Origin: [Phormidium] sp. LEGE 05292
Lineage (GTDB): Bacteria > Cyanobacteriota > Cyanobacteriia > Cyanobacteriales > Aerosakkonemataceae
NCBI RefSeq assembly: GCF_015207735.1
Contig: NZ_JADEWG010000032.1
Span: forward strand, 1-56,741
Reading direction: 5' to 3'
Length of the DNA stretch: 56,741 bases
Shown here piece after piece: positions 29,580 through 39,743 of this stretch. The notes under the pieces are model-generated. The model did not search any database, had not been told where the DNA came from, and was given only the letters and a program-made list of their open reading frames with translations. Position numbers and translations under genes: made by a program. How positions within the stretch are numbered: position 1 is the stretch's first letter; each line of letters begins with the position of its first letter.

Positions 29580-30914
29580 ATGCTGCGAATCATCACTGAG
29601 CGGACTGAGGCAGAATCAGAATTGCGGCGTATCCGCGATCGCACTTCCACTGACCAGATTGTTCATAAAGAAGCAACAGTTCGGGAAGTCCTTCAGCGCA
29701 TTAAAACGCAGGGCGACCGAGCAGTATTGCATTATACGGCGGAATTCGATCAACAAAACTTAACATTAGAAGAGTTGCGGGTCAGCGGTTCCGAATTGGA
29801 TGCTGCTTATCAACAAGTATCAAAAGAATTGTTAAATGCAATTCTTCTAGCGAAGGAACAGGTCGAAGCTTTCCACCGACAGCGAGTACCCAAGTCCTGG
29901 GTACAGTTTAAAGATGACGAAGTAGTGTTGGGTAAGCGTTACAGACCAGTAGATAAAGCAGGAATTTACGTTCCGGGTGGTCGCGCCGCTTATCCCAGTA
30001 CTGTGCTAATGAATGCGATTCCGGCTAAAGTGGCTGGAGTACCCCGCATTGTTATGGTCACGCCTCCAGGGGTAGAAAAAACGATTTCCCCAGCTGTGTT
30101 GGTAGCAGCACAGGAAGCAGGGATTACGGAAATTTATCGTGTGGGTGGGGCGCAAGCGATCGCTGCACTAGCATTCGGGACAGAAACTATACCCAAAGTA
30201 GATGTCATTACTGGGCCTGGTAACATTTACGTGACATTGGCGAAAAAATTGGTTTATGGCACTGTGGGCATAGACTCGTTAGCAGGGCCATCAGAAGTAC
30301 TGGTAATTGCCGATAAAACTGCTAATCCAGTCCATGTAGCTGCTGATTTGTTGGCGCAAGCAGAACACGATCCAATGGCTTCGGCGATTCTGTTGACCAC
30401 TGATTCTACTTTGGCGCATAAAGTCCAAGCAGAGGTAGAACTGCAATTGGTGGATCACCCACGCCGGACGCTGACAGAAAAAGCGATCGCTCACTATGGC
30501 TTAATCGTATTTGTGGAGTCCCTCGCCATAGCTGCGGAACTGTCTAACGAATTTGCTCCCGAACACTTGGAACTAGAAGTGGAAGATCCTTGGTCAACCT
30601 TGGATTTAATTCGTCATGCCGGAGCCATCTTCCTGGGTCATTCTACCCCAGAAGCGGTAGGCGATTACCTAGCAGGGCCAAATCATACCTTACCAACTTC
30701 TGGTGCCGCCCGCTATGCCTCTGCCTTGGGCGTAGAAACCTTTATGAAACACTCTAGCCTGATTCAATATTCAGCTACCGCCCTCCAGAAAGTAGCTGGT
30801 GCGATCGAGGCATTGACAAATGCAGAAGGACTACCTTCTCATGGAGACTCAGTACGACTCAGAGTTTCCCGACGCGAGTCTGGTCAAGAACGTAATCCCA
30901 AATCTTCATCCTAA
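29580..30914 (+). CDS. hisD: Histidinol dehydrogenase
   Basis: HisD oxidises L-histidinol to histidine in two NAD-dependent steps, the end of histidine synthesis. Signatures are KAGIYVPGGRAAYPSTVLMN, GGAQAIAALAFGT, GPGNIYVTLAKK, the zinc and catalytic regions GPSEVLVIAD and LAQAEHDP, and APEHLEL. The 444-residue length is normal. It is divergent from rpsT and stands alone, as his genes usually do in cyanobacteria. Confidence 0.95.
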   Translation: MLRIITERTEAESELRRIRDRTSTDQIVHKEATVREVLQRIKTQGDRAVLHYTAEFDQQNLTLEELRVSGSELDAAYQQVSKELLNAILLAKEQVEAFHRQRVPKSWVQFKDDEVVLGKRYRPVDKAGIYVPGGRAAYPSTVLMNAIPAKVAGVPRIVMVTPPGVEKTISPAVLVAAQEAGITEIYRVGGAQAIAALAFGTETIPKVDVITGPGNIYVTLAKKLVYGTVGIDSLAGPSEVLVIADKTANPVHVAADLLAQAEHDPMASAILLTTDSTLAHKVQAEVELQLVDHPRRTLTEKAIAHYGLIVFVESLAIAAELSNEFAPEHLELEVEDPWSTLDLIRHAGAIFLGHSTPEAVGDYLAGPNHTLPTSGAARYASALGVETFMKHSSLIQYSATALQKVAGAIEALTNAEGLPSHGDSVRLRVSRRESGQERNPKSSS

Positions 30915-31255
30915 AAACAGTTGACAGCAAAGCTTAATTAACTTTGATTAATCCCATTGCCAGGTAGGTGAGTGCCGGAAATCATTGATTGCCAAACCTA
31001 AAGTCAGTATAATCCTGTTCGTTTCCCATCTTGATCGTCAAATATCTACGATCTAGCCGGAACTTTAATTTTGATTTACTGCCAGAGTGTCTCGTCAGAG
31101 TTTTGAGTTTAGGAGGCAACGGTTTTATCATGAGGCCAATGGGAAATCATAAAAATAGATAAACCCGCCTTCATTTAATTGGCAATTGAAGATATTTTTA
31201 TAAATCGAAACAGAAAACTCAAAACTCACAACTACTCTTTGAGGAGGCTTGATTT
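30915..31255. other. hisD-usp spacer
   Basis: About 340 bp. A degenerate match to the 67-bp palindrome family may lie at 31111-31170 (left part AGGAGGCAACGGTTTT, right part AAACCCGCCT). A strong Shine-Dalgarno, GAGGAGG, at 31241-31247 belongs to the next gene. I see nothing else. Confidence 0.4.
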
Positions 31256-31681
31256 GTGCTGAAAACCATTCTGGTGGCATTAGATGGGACAGAACTATCC
31301 GAACAGGTAATTCACAGCCTTGATGAAATTAATTTACAACCAGAAACCAAAGTTATCCTCTCTCACGTTATTCCACCGCCGGGAGAGGATGTGGAATGGT
31401 CTGCCGATCGACCTCACGGCATAAGTGAGGAAATTCCCTACCGGAAAGCCGAAAAGCAGTTGCAGACTTACCAAAATAGACTGCCTTATCAAAGTGAATT
31501 AGAAATAGTTACAGGCGATCCAGCCGAAGAAATAGTCCGTCTTGCCAATATTCACCATGCTGATTTAATTATTATCGGTAGTCGTGGGTTGACAGGGGTA
31601 AAACGCATTTTAGAGCGATCGGTAAGCAGCCAAGTCATAGAAGATGCTCCTTGCTCAGTGTTACTGATTAAACCAAGATAA
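31256..31681 (+). CDS. Universal stress protein (UspA family)
   Basis: A 141-residue Usp domain with N-terminal ILVALDGTELSEQ and the ATP-binding C-terminal motif IIGSRGLTGVKRILERSVSSQVIEDAPCSVLLI, where G-2x-G-9x-G(S/T) is nearly met. The ATP-binding type is therefore likely. The start is GTG with GAGGAGG about 8 bp upstream. It is a single-gene unit between hisD and the DUF928 gene. Confidence 0.9.
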   Translation: MLKTILVALDGTELSEQVIHSLDEINLQPETKVILSHVIPPPGEDVEWSADRPHGISEEIPYRKAEKQLQTYQNRLPYQSELEIVTGDPAEEIVRLANIHHADLIIIGSRGLTGVKRILERSVSSQVIEDAPCSVLLIKPR

Positions 31682-31909
31682 GCAAAAGTCAGACTAAGTA
31701 GAAACTGTTAATCAATTTAAATTGCTTGCTTAGGGAACAGGGGAGAGGGTTTGAACGGCAATTTAGAGAGAAACGTTTCAGGCTTTCACTCAAGATACTT
31801 AGTATCTGAAACAATTTTTGCCGGAATTGAGTCAAATTAGAGTATACTAGCTCAAAAATTTTGTTCGGTTCAGGTAGGTTTGTGTTTCAAAGAATAAAGC
31901 TGAAAAAAT

Positions 31910-32764
31910 ATGATTAACTGTCGTCAACAAAATCCCTTGATTTTAAGCATCATATCAATGCTCTTAGTTCAGTTAGTTACTCCCAGTAATAGTTCCTCTA
32001 ATCACCTATTTAAACGCATATCAATTGGGCTATTCAATTCACCAACGTTAGCTCAATCTTTACCTGGAAATATTCAGTATAGTCCTCCCGATCGCGGAGC
32101 GCCAGGAGCCACAGGCTCAGGTGGAGCTAGAGCTTATGAAAAACCCACTATTTTAGAATCTGACGATAACTGGACAAGAACTAGGGGTACTGCCACACCT
32201 CCCCCAGCGAATCTTCAAACTGTACCAAAAGAATGTATTTCTACAACACCAACTCTCCTAGTCCCACAAAATCATTTAGGATTAACTACTTCTAGTAATC
32301 CCACCTTACTTTGGTATTTACCAAATAAAGATGTGGAAATTATGGTATTTGAATTGCGAAAAGCTGGAGAAAAAGAACCAATTTATGCTGAACAATTACA
32401 ACCCTCAGCCGGAATAATCCAAATGCAGCTACCGAAAGATCAAGTGAAATTAGAAGTAGGAACAGAATACAATTGGTCAGTTTCAGTTCCCTGTATTGTT
32501 GAAGGAAAAAGACGTAAAATCTCAGTGGAAACTGGAATTAAGCGAGTTGCTGCAACACCAGAGTTAACTCAGAAATTATCTCAAGCAAATACGCCCCAAC
32601 AAAAAGCTAGAATTTATGCTCAACAAGGTTATTGGTATGATGCGCTAGAAACACTTAGTAGTGCTTTTACAGCTAATCCTAATCAATCTACTTATGGTGA
32701 TATTCTCTCTTTGTTAGACCAAGTAGGATTAAATGAAATAGCTAAAAAAGAGCGCCAAAGATGA
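31910..32764 (+). CDS. DUF928 family protein
   Basis: A 284-residue exported protein. An N-terminal hydrophobic segment (LILSIISMLLVQLVTP) serves as signal peptide. The DUF928 marker PDRGAPGATGSGGAR is followed by the conserved LVPQNHLGLTTSSNPTLLWY and the C-terminal TPQQKARIYAQQGYWYDALETL. The family is cyanobacterial, often next to CHASE2 or filamentous-haemagglutinin-like genes, and its function is unknown. No such neighbour is seen here. Confidence 0.85.
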   Translation: MINCRQQNPLILSIISMLLVQLVTPSNSSSNHLFKRISIGLFNSPTLAQSLPGNIQYSPPDRGAPGATGSGGARAYEKPTILESDDNWTRTRGTATPPPANLQTVPKECISTTPTLLVPQNHLGLTTSSNPTLLWYLPNKDVEIMVFELRKAGEKEPIYAEQLQPSAGIIQMQLPKDQVKLEVGTEYNWSVSVPCIVEGKRRKISVETGIKRVAATPELTQKLSQANTPQQKARIYAQQGYWYDALETLSSAFTANPNQSTYGDILSLLDQVGLNEIAKKERQR

Positions 32765-32830
32765 GCTATTCATGATTCAAATTAGTGGTTGAGGAACAAG
32801 GGGACAAGGGTAGACAATTAAAAATTTATC

Positions 32831-32856
32831 CTGTTCCCTGTTCCCTGTTCCCTGTT
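32831..32856. repeat. Heptamer repeat CTGTTCC, about 3.7 copies
   Basis: Three exact CTGTTCC units and a partial unit lie between the convergent DUF928 gene and the following minus-strand gene. Confidence 0.7.
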
Positions 32857-32868
32857 GCCAATTATAAT

Positions 32869-33261
32869 TTAAGGTTTAGTTTGATTATTTGTGAGAAATT
32901 CTCTTAATCTCAGCAAACTGAAAGTTTGTGCTAAATTTAATGGGAGTAAAGAGATACCTTCCAAACGGGATTGTACCCAACCATTACCCCAATACCATTC
33001 GTGAAAACCATCAATTCCTTGACTTAAAATCAAGCGAAGATGATTAGATTCAGCTACATCAACTTGGTGTTGAATTGCGATCGGACCTAGCCAAGTAGTA
33101 AACTGTAATCCACTGTGAAATTGCTCTGGTAAATTATAATCTAAACTTTGCGGCCATAACCATTGCTGTAACTTCCTGGGATAGAGCAAACTTTCTCCAA
33201 TTGCACTTTCCTCTGCTTCCACTTCAATTCGCAAATTACTATGTTGAAAATTACCCAGCAT
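32869..33261 (-). CDS. Conserved hypothetical protein (possibly START/SRPBCC-like)
   Basis: A 130-residue soluble protein (MLGNFQHSNLRIEVEAEESA...). The order of a strand-rich region (QFTTWLGPIAIQHQVDVAES, LRLILSQGIDGFHEWYWGNG, WVQSRLEGISLLP) and a C-terminal helix (LAQTFSLLRLREFL) resembles small SRPBCC/START-like proteins, but this is shape only and no specific residue confirms it. It stands alone between convergent and divergent neighbours. Confidence 0.65.
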   Translation of the reverse strand: MLGNFQHSNLRIEVEAEESAIGESLLYPRKLQQWLWPQSLDYNLPEQFHSGLQFTTWLGPIAIQHQVDVAESNHLRLILSQGIDGFHEWYWGNGWVQSRLEGISLLPLNLAQTFSLLRLREFLTNNQTKP

Positions 33262-33452
33262 AAATTAAATTATTACCAAACTAACAATTTTTTCTGTACC
33301 TTAGCATTTCCTTTGTCGTCTTGGTAAACAAGTGAGTTGAAACTGAAAGGGCAAAGAAGGGAAAAGTCAACAAAGAGAAATTTTTCTGATTACCAACTGG
33401 TTTGAACAAGAGTCCTTACAATAGGAGATGTTAAGAAATGTAAGGAAATAAC

Positions 33453-34355
33453 ATGGCCGATCAGTTAATTAGAGCCACTGCTGCCGATGGAGGAATTCGT
33501 GCCGTTGGTGTAATTACAACACGCCTCACAGACGAAGCGAAACGGCGGCATCAGCTTTCTTACGTAGCCACTGCTGCCTTGGGGCGCACGATGTCAGCAG
33601 GGTTGTTGTTAGTTTCTAGTATGAAGCGACCGGAATCAAGAGTAAATATTCGGGTGAAAGGAGATGGCCCTTTAGGGGGAATTTTAATTGATGCTGGGTT
33701 AGATGGTACAGTCCGAGGTTATGTGGACAATCCTGGAATTGAACTACCACCTAATGCCAAAGGCAAACTAGATGTAGGTGGAGCGGTAGGTAAAGATGGA
33801 TATCTCTACGTAGTCCGAGATGTGGGATATGGTTATCCTTACTCCAGTACAGTAGAACTGGTTTCTGGGGAAATCGGCGATGATGTTTCGTATTATCTGG
33901 CTACTTCCGAACAGACACCTTCGGCTTTAGTAGTGGGAGTATTTGTCGAGGCTGGCGTAGTTACGGCATCTGGTGGTATTTTGCTCCAAGTGATGCCTAA
34001 AGCTGCATCGGACGAAGCTTTGGTACAAACTCTAGAGTCTAGGGTAGAGGCATTGTCAGGATTTACACCTTTGTTACAGGCAGGTAAGACATTACCAGAT
34101 ATTTTTCAGCAATTGCTGGGAGATATGGGGCTAGTACAATTGCCAGAAGTACAACTGTTACGTTTTCAGTGTAATTGCTCCTACGAGCGAGTTTTAGGTG
34201 CGCTCAAACTGTTGGGAGAAGCAGAATTGCAGGACATGATCGAAAAAGATAATGGTGCTGAGGCTATTTGCCATTTCTGTGGAGAAGTTTATCAAGCCAG
34301 CAGTGATGAATTAGCTCAACTAATTTCCGATTTACGGGCTGAATCTTCTGGCTAA
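33453..34355 (+). CDS. hslO: Redox-regulated chaperone Hsp33
   Basis: Hsp33 is a holdase switched on by oxidation of four zinc-binding cysteines. The C-terminal zinc centre is visible as CNC in RFQCNCSYERV and CHFC in AICHFCGEVYQ. The N-terminal ATAALGRTMSAGLLL and GPLGGILIDAG blocks are typical. The 300-residue length is normal. It probably shares direction, but not necessarily a transcript, with the downstream repeat protein 140 bp away. Confidence 0.95.
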   Translation: MADQLIRATAADGGIRAVGVITTRLTDEAKRRHQLSYVATAALGRTMSAGLLLVSSMKRPESRVNIRVKGDGPLGGILIDAGLDGTVRGYVDNPGIELPPNAKGKLDVGGAVGKDGYLYVVRDVGYGYPYSSTVELVSGEIGDDVSYYLATSEQTPSALVVGVFVEAGVVTASGGILLQVMPKAASDEALVQTLESRVEALSGFTPLLQAGKTLPDIFQQLLGDMGLVQLPEVQLLRFQCNCSYERVLGALKLLGEAELQDMIEKDNGAEAICHFCGEVYQASSDELAQLISDLRAESSG

Positions 34356-34497
34356 CATAAGGTGACAAATTGTTGAGAGGATGCTAATTAAAATATATAT
34401 TGCCCAAGATCTAGCTTTTTTGGAATTAGAGGGGTAGGATGCTACCACTGCATATTCGAGCTAGCCAGGTTAATGCAGGATGATTTTGGTGTGAGCT

Positions 34498-36717
34498 ATG
34501 AGAGAACGGGGAAATCCGAACCAATGGTTGCCGATGAAAGCGTCAGAGCAGGGAAATAAAAATCGATTCCCACAGGGATCGCTTCGCGAAACGCCAATTC
34601 CGCCTCTGATTCCAAATAACGCTGTTCAGCCTAAAGGCACTCTGCACGAAGAACCCAAAGTTGAGGCTTCAGTTTCACCAGCAAGCAACGAGTATGAAAC
34701 GCCAGTCACAGTAGAAGAACAGACTGACAAAATTGGCGAAAGCGAAGCTTCTGTGAATGGGAAACTCAGGCAAATCAGCAAAAAGTTAAAACAAGTGCAG
34801 ATCAAAATGCCTCCGGCGGTACAACAGTTAACAGGAAAGTGGCAATTCTGGGTAGCGTTAGCAACAGTTAGCGCAGGCGGAGTGGGAACACTGGCAGTAG
34901 CTTTGTTGTTAACGCTGCCAGCACTGCCCAACTGCTCGTCAATTAACTTAATGACAGCCTCAGCGTCAGAGCGGATTTCCTGCGCGGAAACGTTAGCAAA
35001 TAAGCAGACAGTGAAAGGCTTGCTCGAAGCCATTTCCCTGGTAAAAACTCTGCCCCCAGATCACCCATTACGGGATGAAGCAAACGCACTGATCAAAGAA
35101 TGGTCGCAAGAGATTTTAAATTTGGCAGATAAGTCTTTTGACACTGGTAAATTAGATGAAGCGATCGCCACAGCTAAAAAAATTCCCTCTGATGTTCCCG
35201 CTTATACACTCGTAGAAAAACGCATCCAGCGTTGGCGTGCTGTTTGGGCAAAAGCAGAAGGTTACTATCGAGCAGCCGAAGCAGAAGTACGTAAAGAAAA
35301 CTGGACTCAAGCCTTCCGAGAAGCTGTACGCTTGCTTTACATTGGCAACAAATATTGGGAAAGCACAAAATATGAAGAACTGACCCAAATTATTGCCTCA
35401 GCTAGACAAGATGGTGAAAGTTTAACCAAAGCACGGAAATTGGCAGACGAGGGTGGTGTAAAAAACTTATTAGAAGCAATTAAATTAGCCCAAGGCATTG
35501 GTTCAAAAAGCTATCTTTACGAAGCTTCTAAAACCGCAATTGTGGAATTTGGGCGGAAAATGCTGGATTTAGCGCAAAAACAGTTGGATAATCAAGATGT
35601 AGATGGCGCTCTGTCTATAGTCCGGCAAATCCCTTCAATTGTGAACTTACAGGGTGATGTAGAAGACTTCACCAACTTGGCACAAGCATTAGCTTTAGCT
35701 CAAGAAGGGACAGTAGGTAGTTTAGATGCGGCAATTAACCAAGTGCAAAGGATTAGCCCCAATCGACCTTTGTATGATAAAGCTCAAGATTGGTTATTGC
35801 GTTGGCAAAAAGAACAACAAGACGTAGCTCAGTTAGATAAAGCCCGTCAGTTGGCTGGTATGGGCAGTATCAATGACTTACAAGCAGCAATTAGAGAAGC
35901 ACAACAAATTCCAGAGAATAATCCCAGATCGCAGGAAGCAAAACAACAGATTGCCGCATGGCAAGCTCAAATTCAAACAATAGAAGATCGTCCGAAGTTG
36001 CAGAGAGCTCAGCAAGTAGCCAGCTTGGGAGATAACACTTCTTTGGCAGCAGCAGTTAATGAAGCTTCTAAAATTGGTAGAGGTCGGGCTTTGTATTCGG
36101 AAGCGCAAAGTAAAATTTCCCAATGGACTGGTCAAATTCAGCGAATGGAAGACCAGCCATATTTAGATCAGGCAAGACAATTAGCTAATTCGGGTAATTT
36201 CGCAGCAGCAATTAATACTGCTCAACAAATTAAGCCAGGTAGGTCGTTGTCTAATCAGGCACAGTCGGCAATTCAAGATTGGCAAGCGCAAGTCAGAACG
36301 CAACAGAATTGGCAACAAGCACAACAGTTAGCAAGTGCTGGTACGGCTGATTCTTTAGTATCGGCTATTCAGTTGTTGAGGGGTATTCCGAGAAGTTCGG
36401 CAATGCGATCGGAAGCGGAAACTGCCATGAATCAATGGAGTTACCAAATTCTTTCCCAAGCGCAAGATCGGGCAAATTATGATTTGCCTGGGGCAATAGA
36501 AATTGCTAAAAGTATTCCACCTGGGACTAGTGCTTACGCAGAAGCAAAAGCGCAAATCGAAGTCTGGAAAAATATCTTGAATCCTCCACCTCCCCCAAGT
36601 CCTGAATACTTCGCACCTCAACAGGAACAAGCTCCCGTTACCCCAGCAGCTACTCCAGAAGCTACCCCAGAAACTTCGTCACCAACGGAAACTAATACTC
36701 CAGTAACTACCCCCTAA
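34498..36717 (+). CDS. Membrane-anchored repeat protein of unknown function
   Basis: A 739-residue protein. Residues 1-115 are polar with no signal peptide, one transmembrane helix lies at about 117-141 (FWVALATVSAGGVGTLAV), and the rest is helical repeats. About seven repeats of roughly 65-85 residues share a pattern such as A..LA..G....L..AI..A..I......Y..A......W, ending with W-x-x-x-I/Q. The C-terminus is a Pro/Thr-rich tail (PPPPPSPEYF, ATPEATPETSSPTET). The helical repeats suggest a TPR-like scaffold outside the cytoplasm. Homologues in cyanobacteria are, as I recall, often labelled as chromosome segregation ATPase-like; I see no ATPase motif here. Confidence 0.75.
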   Translation: MRERGNPNQWLPMKASEQGNKNRFPQGSLRETPIPPLIPNNAVQPKGTLHEEPKVEASVSPASNEYETPVTVEEQTDKIGESEASVNGKLRQISKKLKQVQIKMPPAVQQLTGKWQFWVALATVSAGGVGTLAVALLLTLPALPNCSSINLMTASASERISCAETLANKQTVKGLLEAISLVKTLPPDHPLRDEANALIKEWSQEILNLADKSFDTGKLDEAIATAKKIPSDVPAYTLVEKRIQRWRAVWAKAEGYYRAAEAEVRKENWTQAFREAVRLLYIGNKYWESTKYEELTQIIASARQDGESLTKARKLADEGGVKNLLEAIKLAQGIGSKSYLYEASKTAIVEFGRKMLDLAQKQLDNQDVDGALSIVRQIPSIVNLQGDVEDFTNLAQALALAQEGTVGSLDAAINQVQRISPNRPLYDKAQDWLLRWQKEQQDVAQLDKARQLAGMGSINDLQAAIREAQQIPENNPRSQEAKQQIAAWQAQIQTIEDRPKLQRAQQVASLGDNTSLAAAVNEASKIGRGRALYSEAQSKISQWTGQIQRMEDQPYLDQARQLANSGNFAAAINTAQQIKPGRSLSNQAQSAIQDWQAQVRTQQNWQQAQQLASAGTADSLVSAIQLLRGIPRSSAMRSEAETAMNQWSYQILSQAQDRANYDLPGAIEIAKSIPPGTSAYAEAKAQIEVWKNILNPPPPPSPEYFAPQQEQAPVTPAATPEATPETSSPTETNTPVTTP

Positions 36718-36783
36718 GACAATTTTGATTTTTAGATTTTAGAATTTTGATTTTTCCAAATTTTAAATTTGTAGTTGATGAAT

Positions 36784-38283
36784 CTAAAATCGATCGATTT
36801 GTCTAACGACTGTGAGGGCGGAGTAGGAAACACCAGCAGTTCCTTCTCCTGGATGGGTGGAGTCACCGACTAACCAAAGATGATTAATGGGAGTACGATT
36901 GGCAAATCCAAAGGGGCCAAAAGTGGGAATGCGTTGACCGATACCACCGACTACTCCTCGATCGCGTGCCGTAAAACGGGCAAAGGTACGGGGTGTAGCT
37001 GCCTCGGTGTGGATAATTGTTTCGGGGGTGAGATTGAAATATTGACCTAGTTTGAAGAGAGCTTCTTGGGTGTATCTACTTTTTAAGGTTTCGTAATCTG
37101 GGCAATTCCACCAAATTCTGGTATCTGTAAACGAGGAAGCTGTAATTGTGGCTTTACCTTCTGGCGCACGTCCATCTCCCGGACGACTCACGGAAACAAA
37201 CAGGGAATTATTTTCGCCTATTGGCCCTTCGTAATCGTAGAAAAATTGTAAATGTGGGGGACATTCTTGGGGAATAGCGGTTTCATCTACGCCTAAATAA
37301 AGGACATAAGCGCCGGATGCTGGTGGTAGTTTGTCTACGCGATAGCGATATCCTTTAGGTGCGGTTTCTCCTAATAGTTGAACTAGGTTTTGAACGGTGA
37401 CATTAGCAATTATATGGTCTGCGGTTTCAGTCCAAGTTTCTCCGGTTTTTTGATTGTGAATTTGAACGGCTGTGGCTTTGCCGTTTTCGGTGTAAATCTG
37501 TTTTACTGTGTGGCGCATTAATAATTTTCCGCCATCCCGTTCCAAGGCGGTGACTAAGCGATCGCTCAACACCTGCATACTACCCTTTAAGTGATACAAT
37601 CCTTGTGGTGCTTGACTTACACCCAAAGCAGTCGCAGCATAAAGTAATGCTGTTTCTTCTGCATCCACTTGGGAATAAAGCTTTAACTGTAAATCTAAAA
37701 AAGTTCTTAACCGTACATTTTCCGCCAAACCAAAATAACGTAACGCATCTCCAACCGTCGAGAAAGTGTAGGGTAAAGTTAATAAAGTATCAGGTCGAAC
37801 TGCTTTAGTTAATTGCCACAAATCCCATAAATTACGCGGCGGTAAAATTGGCTCGCGAGATTGAAAAGCCCAACTGTAACTAAATAAATTACTCAATAAC
37901 TGCCAAAATGGTTCACTTCCGGGAAACTGTCGCTGACGTTCAGCAAGCCATTTTTGCGGATCTCGCCACACATTAATTGGTTCAGTTTCTCCAGGAAGAA
38001 ACACCGCGCAAGCAGGATCGCAATATGTCGCCTCTGGCAGATCTATTTCTAATTCTGAGAATATTTTGTGATGAATGCCTCCCGGTTCTAACCCAGCTAC
38101 TTGAGTAGCGCCAACATCAAAAGTAAAACCACGACGTTGAAATGTGGAAGCGCATCCTCCGGGAACTATGGCTTGATCTAAGACTAAAACTTGGTAGCCC
38201 CGATGAGCAAGTAAGGCGGCGGCGGTTAAACCACCAATTCCGGCACCAATGACAATTACTTTGTTATTGTGATGACTTGTCAT
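36784..38283 (-). CDS. crtD: C-3',4' desaturase CrtD (carotenoid desaturase family)
   Basis: A 499-residue FAD enzyme of the phytoene desaturase/CRTISO superfamily. The N-terminal dinucleotide fold is VIVIGAGIGGLTAAALLAHRG with PGGCASTFQRRGFTFDVGA, and the C-terminal FAD motif is HLWLVGDSTHPGEGTAGVSYSA. The length and segments such as GSMQVLSDRLVTALERDGG fit cyanobacterial CrtD, which forms the 3',4' double bond of myxol-type carotenoids. CRTISO (CrtH) is the main alternative. It converges with the upstream repeat-protein gene and is divergent from the M16 peptidase. Confidence 0.8.
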   Translation of the reverse strand: MTSHHNNKVIVIGAGIGGLTAAALLAHRGYQVLVLDQAIVPGGCASTFQRRGFTFDVGATQVAGLEPGGIHHKIFSELEIDLPEATYCDPACAVFLPGETEPINVWRDPQKWLAERQRQFPGSEPFWQLLSNLFSYSWAFQSREPILPPRNLWDLWQLTKAVRPDTLLTLPYTFSTVGDALRYFGLAENVRLRTFLDLQLKLYSQVDAEETALLYAATALGVSQAPQGLYHLKGSMQVLSDRLVTALERDGGKLLMRHTVKQIYTENGKATAVQIHNQKTGETWTETADHIIANVTVQNLVQLLGETAPKGYRYRVDKLPPASGAYVLYLGVDETAIPQECPPHLQFFYDYEGPIGENNSLFVSVSRPGDGRAPEGKATITASSFTDTRIWWNCPDYETLKSRYTQEALFKLGQYFNLTPETIIHTEAATPRTFARFTARDRGVVGGIGQRIPTFGPFGFANRTPINHLWLVGDSTHPGEGTAGVSYSALTVVRQIDRF

Positions 38284-38410
38284 ATAAATTTACTTTTCTT
38301 TATATTTATTATTTTAACTTAACTGATGTAGTAATTCTCACTATTCACCGTTCCCCGTTCCCGGCTCTGTAGTTAAGATGAAGGAAGCGTTACACTAACC
38401 ATGAAGTTTG

Positions 38411-39697
38411 ATGACCTCGATTTTGCTCAAGTCTCCTCCTCTGAATGCCCCCACTGTCTATCAGTTACCTAATGGGCTAACGATCGTTGCCGAACAAATG
38501 CCGATCGAAGCTGTAAATTTAAGTATCTGGTTAAATGTTGGTTCTGCTGTAGAGTCAGATAAAATTAATGGCATGGCTCACTTTTTAGAACACATGGTTT
38601 TTAAGGGAACCGAAAATTTAGCCAGTGGTGAATTTGAGCGTTTGGTTGAAGAGAGAGGTGCTGTTACTAACGCTGCTACCAGTCAGGATTATACTCAGTT
38701 TTATATTACGACTGCGCCGAAAGATTTCGCTGATTTAGCACCTTTACAAATTGATGTGGTGCTGAATCCTAGTATTCCCGATCGAGCATTTGAACGAGAA
38801 AGATTAGTAGTTTTAGAAGAAATTCGTCGGGCGGAAGATAACCCGCGTCGGCGTACTTATCAGAGATCGATCGAAACAGCTTTCGATCAATTACCTTACC
38901 GTCGTCCAGTATTAGGCCCATCATCAGTGATCGAATCTCTAACGCCTCAACAAATGCGAGATTTTCACTTTAATTGGTATCAACCTCAATCAATTACAGC
39001 GGCAGTTGTGGGTAATTTACCAGTAGAACAATTGTTTGAAATTGTCGCCGAAGGTTTTACTCAACGTCACTCTAATTTATGTTCTATTACAGACAGGTTT
39101 GCTATTCCTGAATGGCAACCAGAAACACCTTTTACAGAAGTTGTGAAACGGGAATATGTGGATGAAAGCTTACAGCAAGCTAGATTAATTATGATGTGGC
39201 GAGTACCGGGAATGACTGAGTTATCCCAAACTTATCCTTTAGATGTTTTAGCAGCAATTTTAGGACAAGGACGTAGTTCTAGATTAGTGCGAGATTTGCG
39301 TGAAAATCGACATTTAGTAACTAGTATTTCTGCTAGTAATTTAACACACAGTTTACAAGGAATTTTTCAAATTTCGGCTCATTTACCAGTAGAAAATTTA
39401 GAGGCGGCAGAATTGGCGATCGCCGAACATATTCGCAATTTACAAAAAGAACCTGTCACCAAAGCCGAAATTTCTCGCGTGCGAACTCAAGTAGCAAATC
39501 GATTTGTGTTTGCTTCGGAAACTCCTAGCGATCGGGCCGGAATGTACGGTTACTATCAATCAATGGTCAAAAATTTAGATCCAATGCTCAATTATCCAGC
39601 CAGAATTCAAGGTGTTAATGAGGAAGAATTACAATTTACTGCTAACAGTTTTCTATCTCCAGAAGCTTATGGAATAGTAATAGTTAAACCGGAATAA
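38411..39697 (+). CDS. M16 family metallopeptidase (pitrilysin / processing-peptidase type)
   Basis: A protein of about 428 residues with the inverted zinc motif HxxEH in MAHFLEHMVFKGT and the distal Glu about 75 residues later in VLEEIRRAEDNPRRR. Both N- and C-terminal M16 domains are present (ILGQGRSSRLVRDLRENR in the second). I chose the ATG at 38411; the in-frame TTG directly before it has no support. Cyanobacteria often carry two adjacent M16 genes, one active and one not; only the active-type gene is here. There is no obvious signal peptide. Confidence 0.9.
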   Translation: MTSILLKSPPLNAPTVYQLPNGLTIVAEQMPIEAVNLSIWLNVGSAVESDKINGMAHFLEHMVFKGTENLASGEFERLVEERGAVTNAATSQDYTQFYITTAPKDFADLAPLQIDVVLNPSIPDRAFERERLVVLEEIRRAEDNPRRRTYQRSIETAFDQLPYRRPVLGPSSVIESLTPQQMRDFHFNWYQPQSITAAVVGNLPVEQLFEIVAEGFTQRHSNLCSITDRFAIPEWQPETPFTEVVKREYVDESLQQARLIMMWRVPGMTELSQTYPLDVLAAILGQGRSSRLVRDLRENRHLVTSISASNLTHSLQGIFQISAHLPVENLEAAELAIAEHIRNLQKEPVTKAEISRVRTQVANRFVFASETPSDRAGMYGYYQSMVKNLDPMLNYPARIQGVNEEELQFTANSFLSPEAYGIVIVKPE

Positions 39698-39699
39698 TA

Positions 39700-39729
39700 G
39701 GGACTGGGGACTTGGGATTGGGGACTGGG
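39700..39729. repeat. Heptamer repeat GGGACTG, four copies
   Basis: GGGACTG, GGGACTT, GGGATTG, GGGACTG follow the M16 stop at 39697 within 3 bp. Confidence 0.75.
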
Positions 39730-39743
39730 AAATTTTTCAGTTG

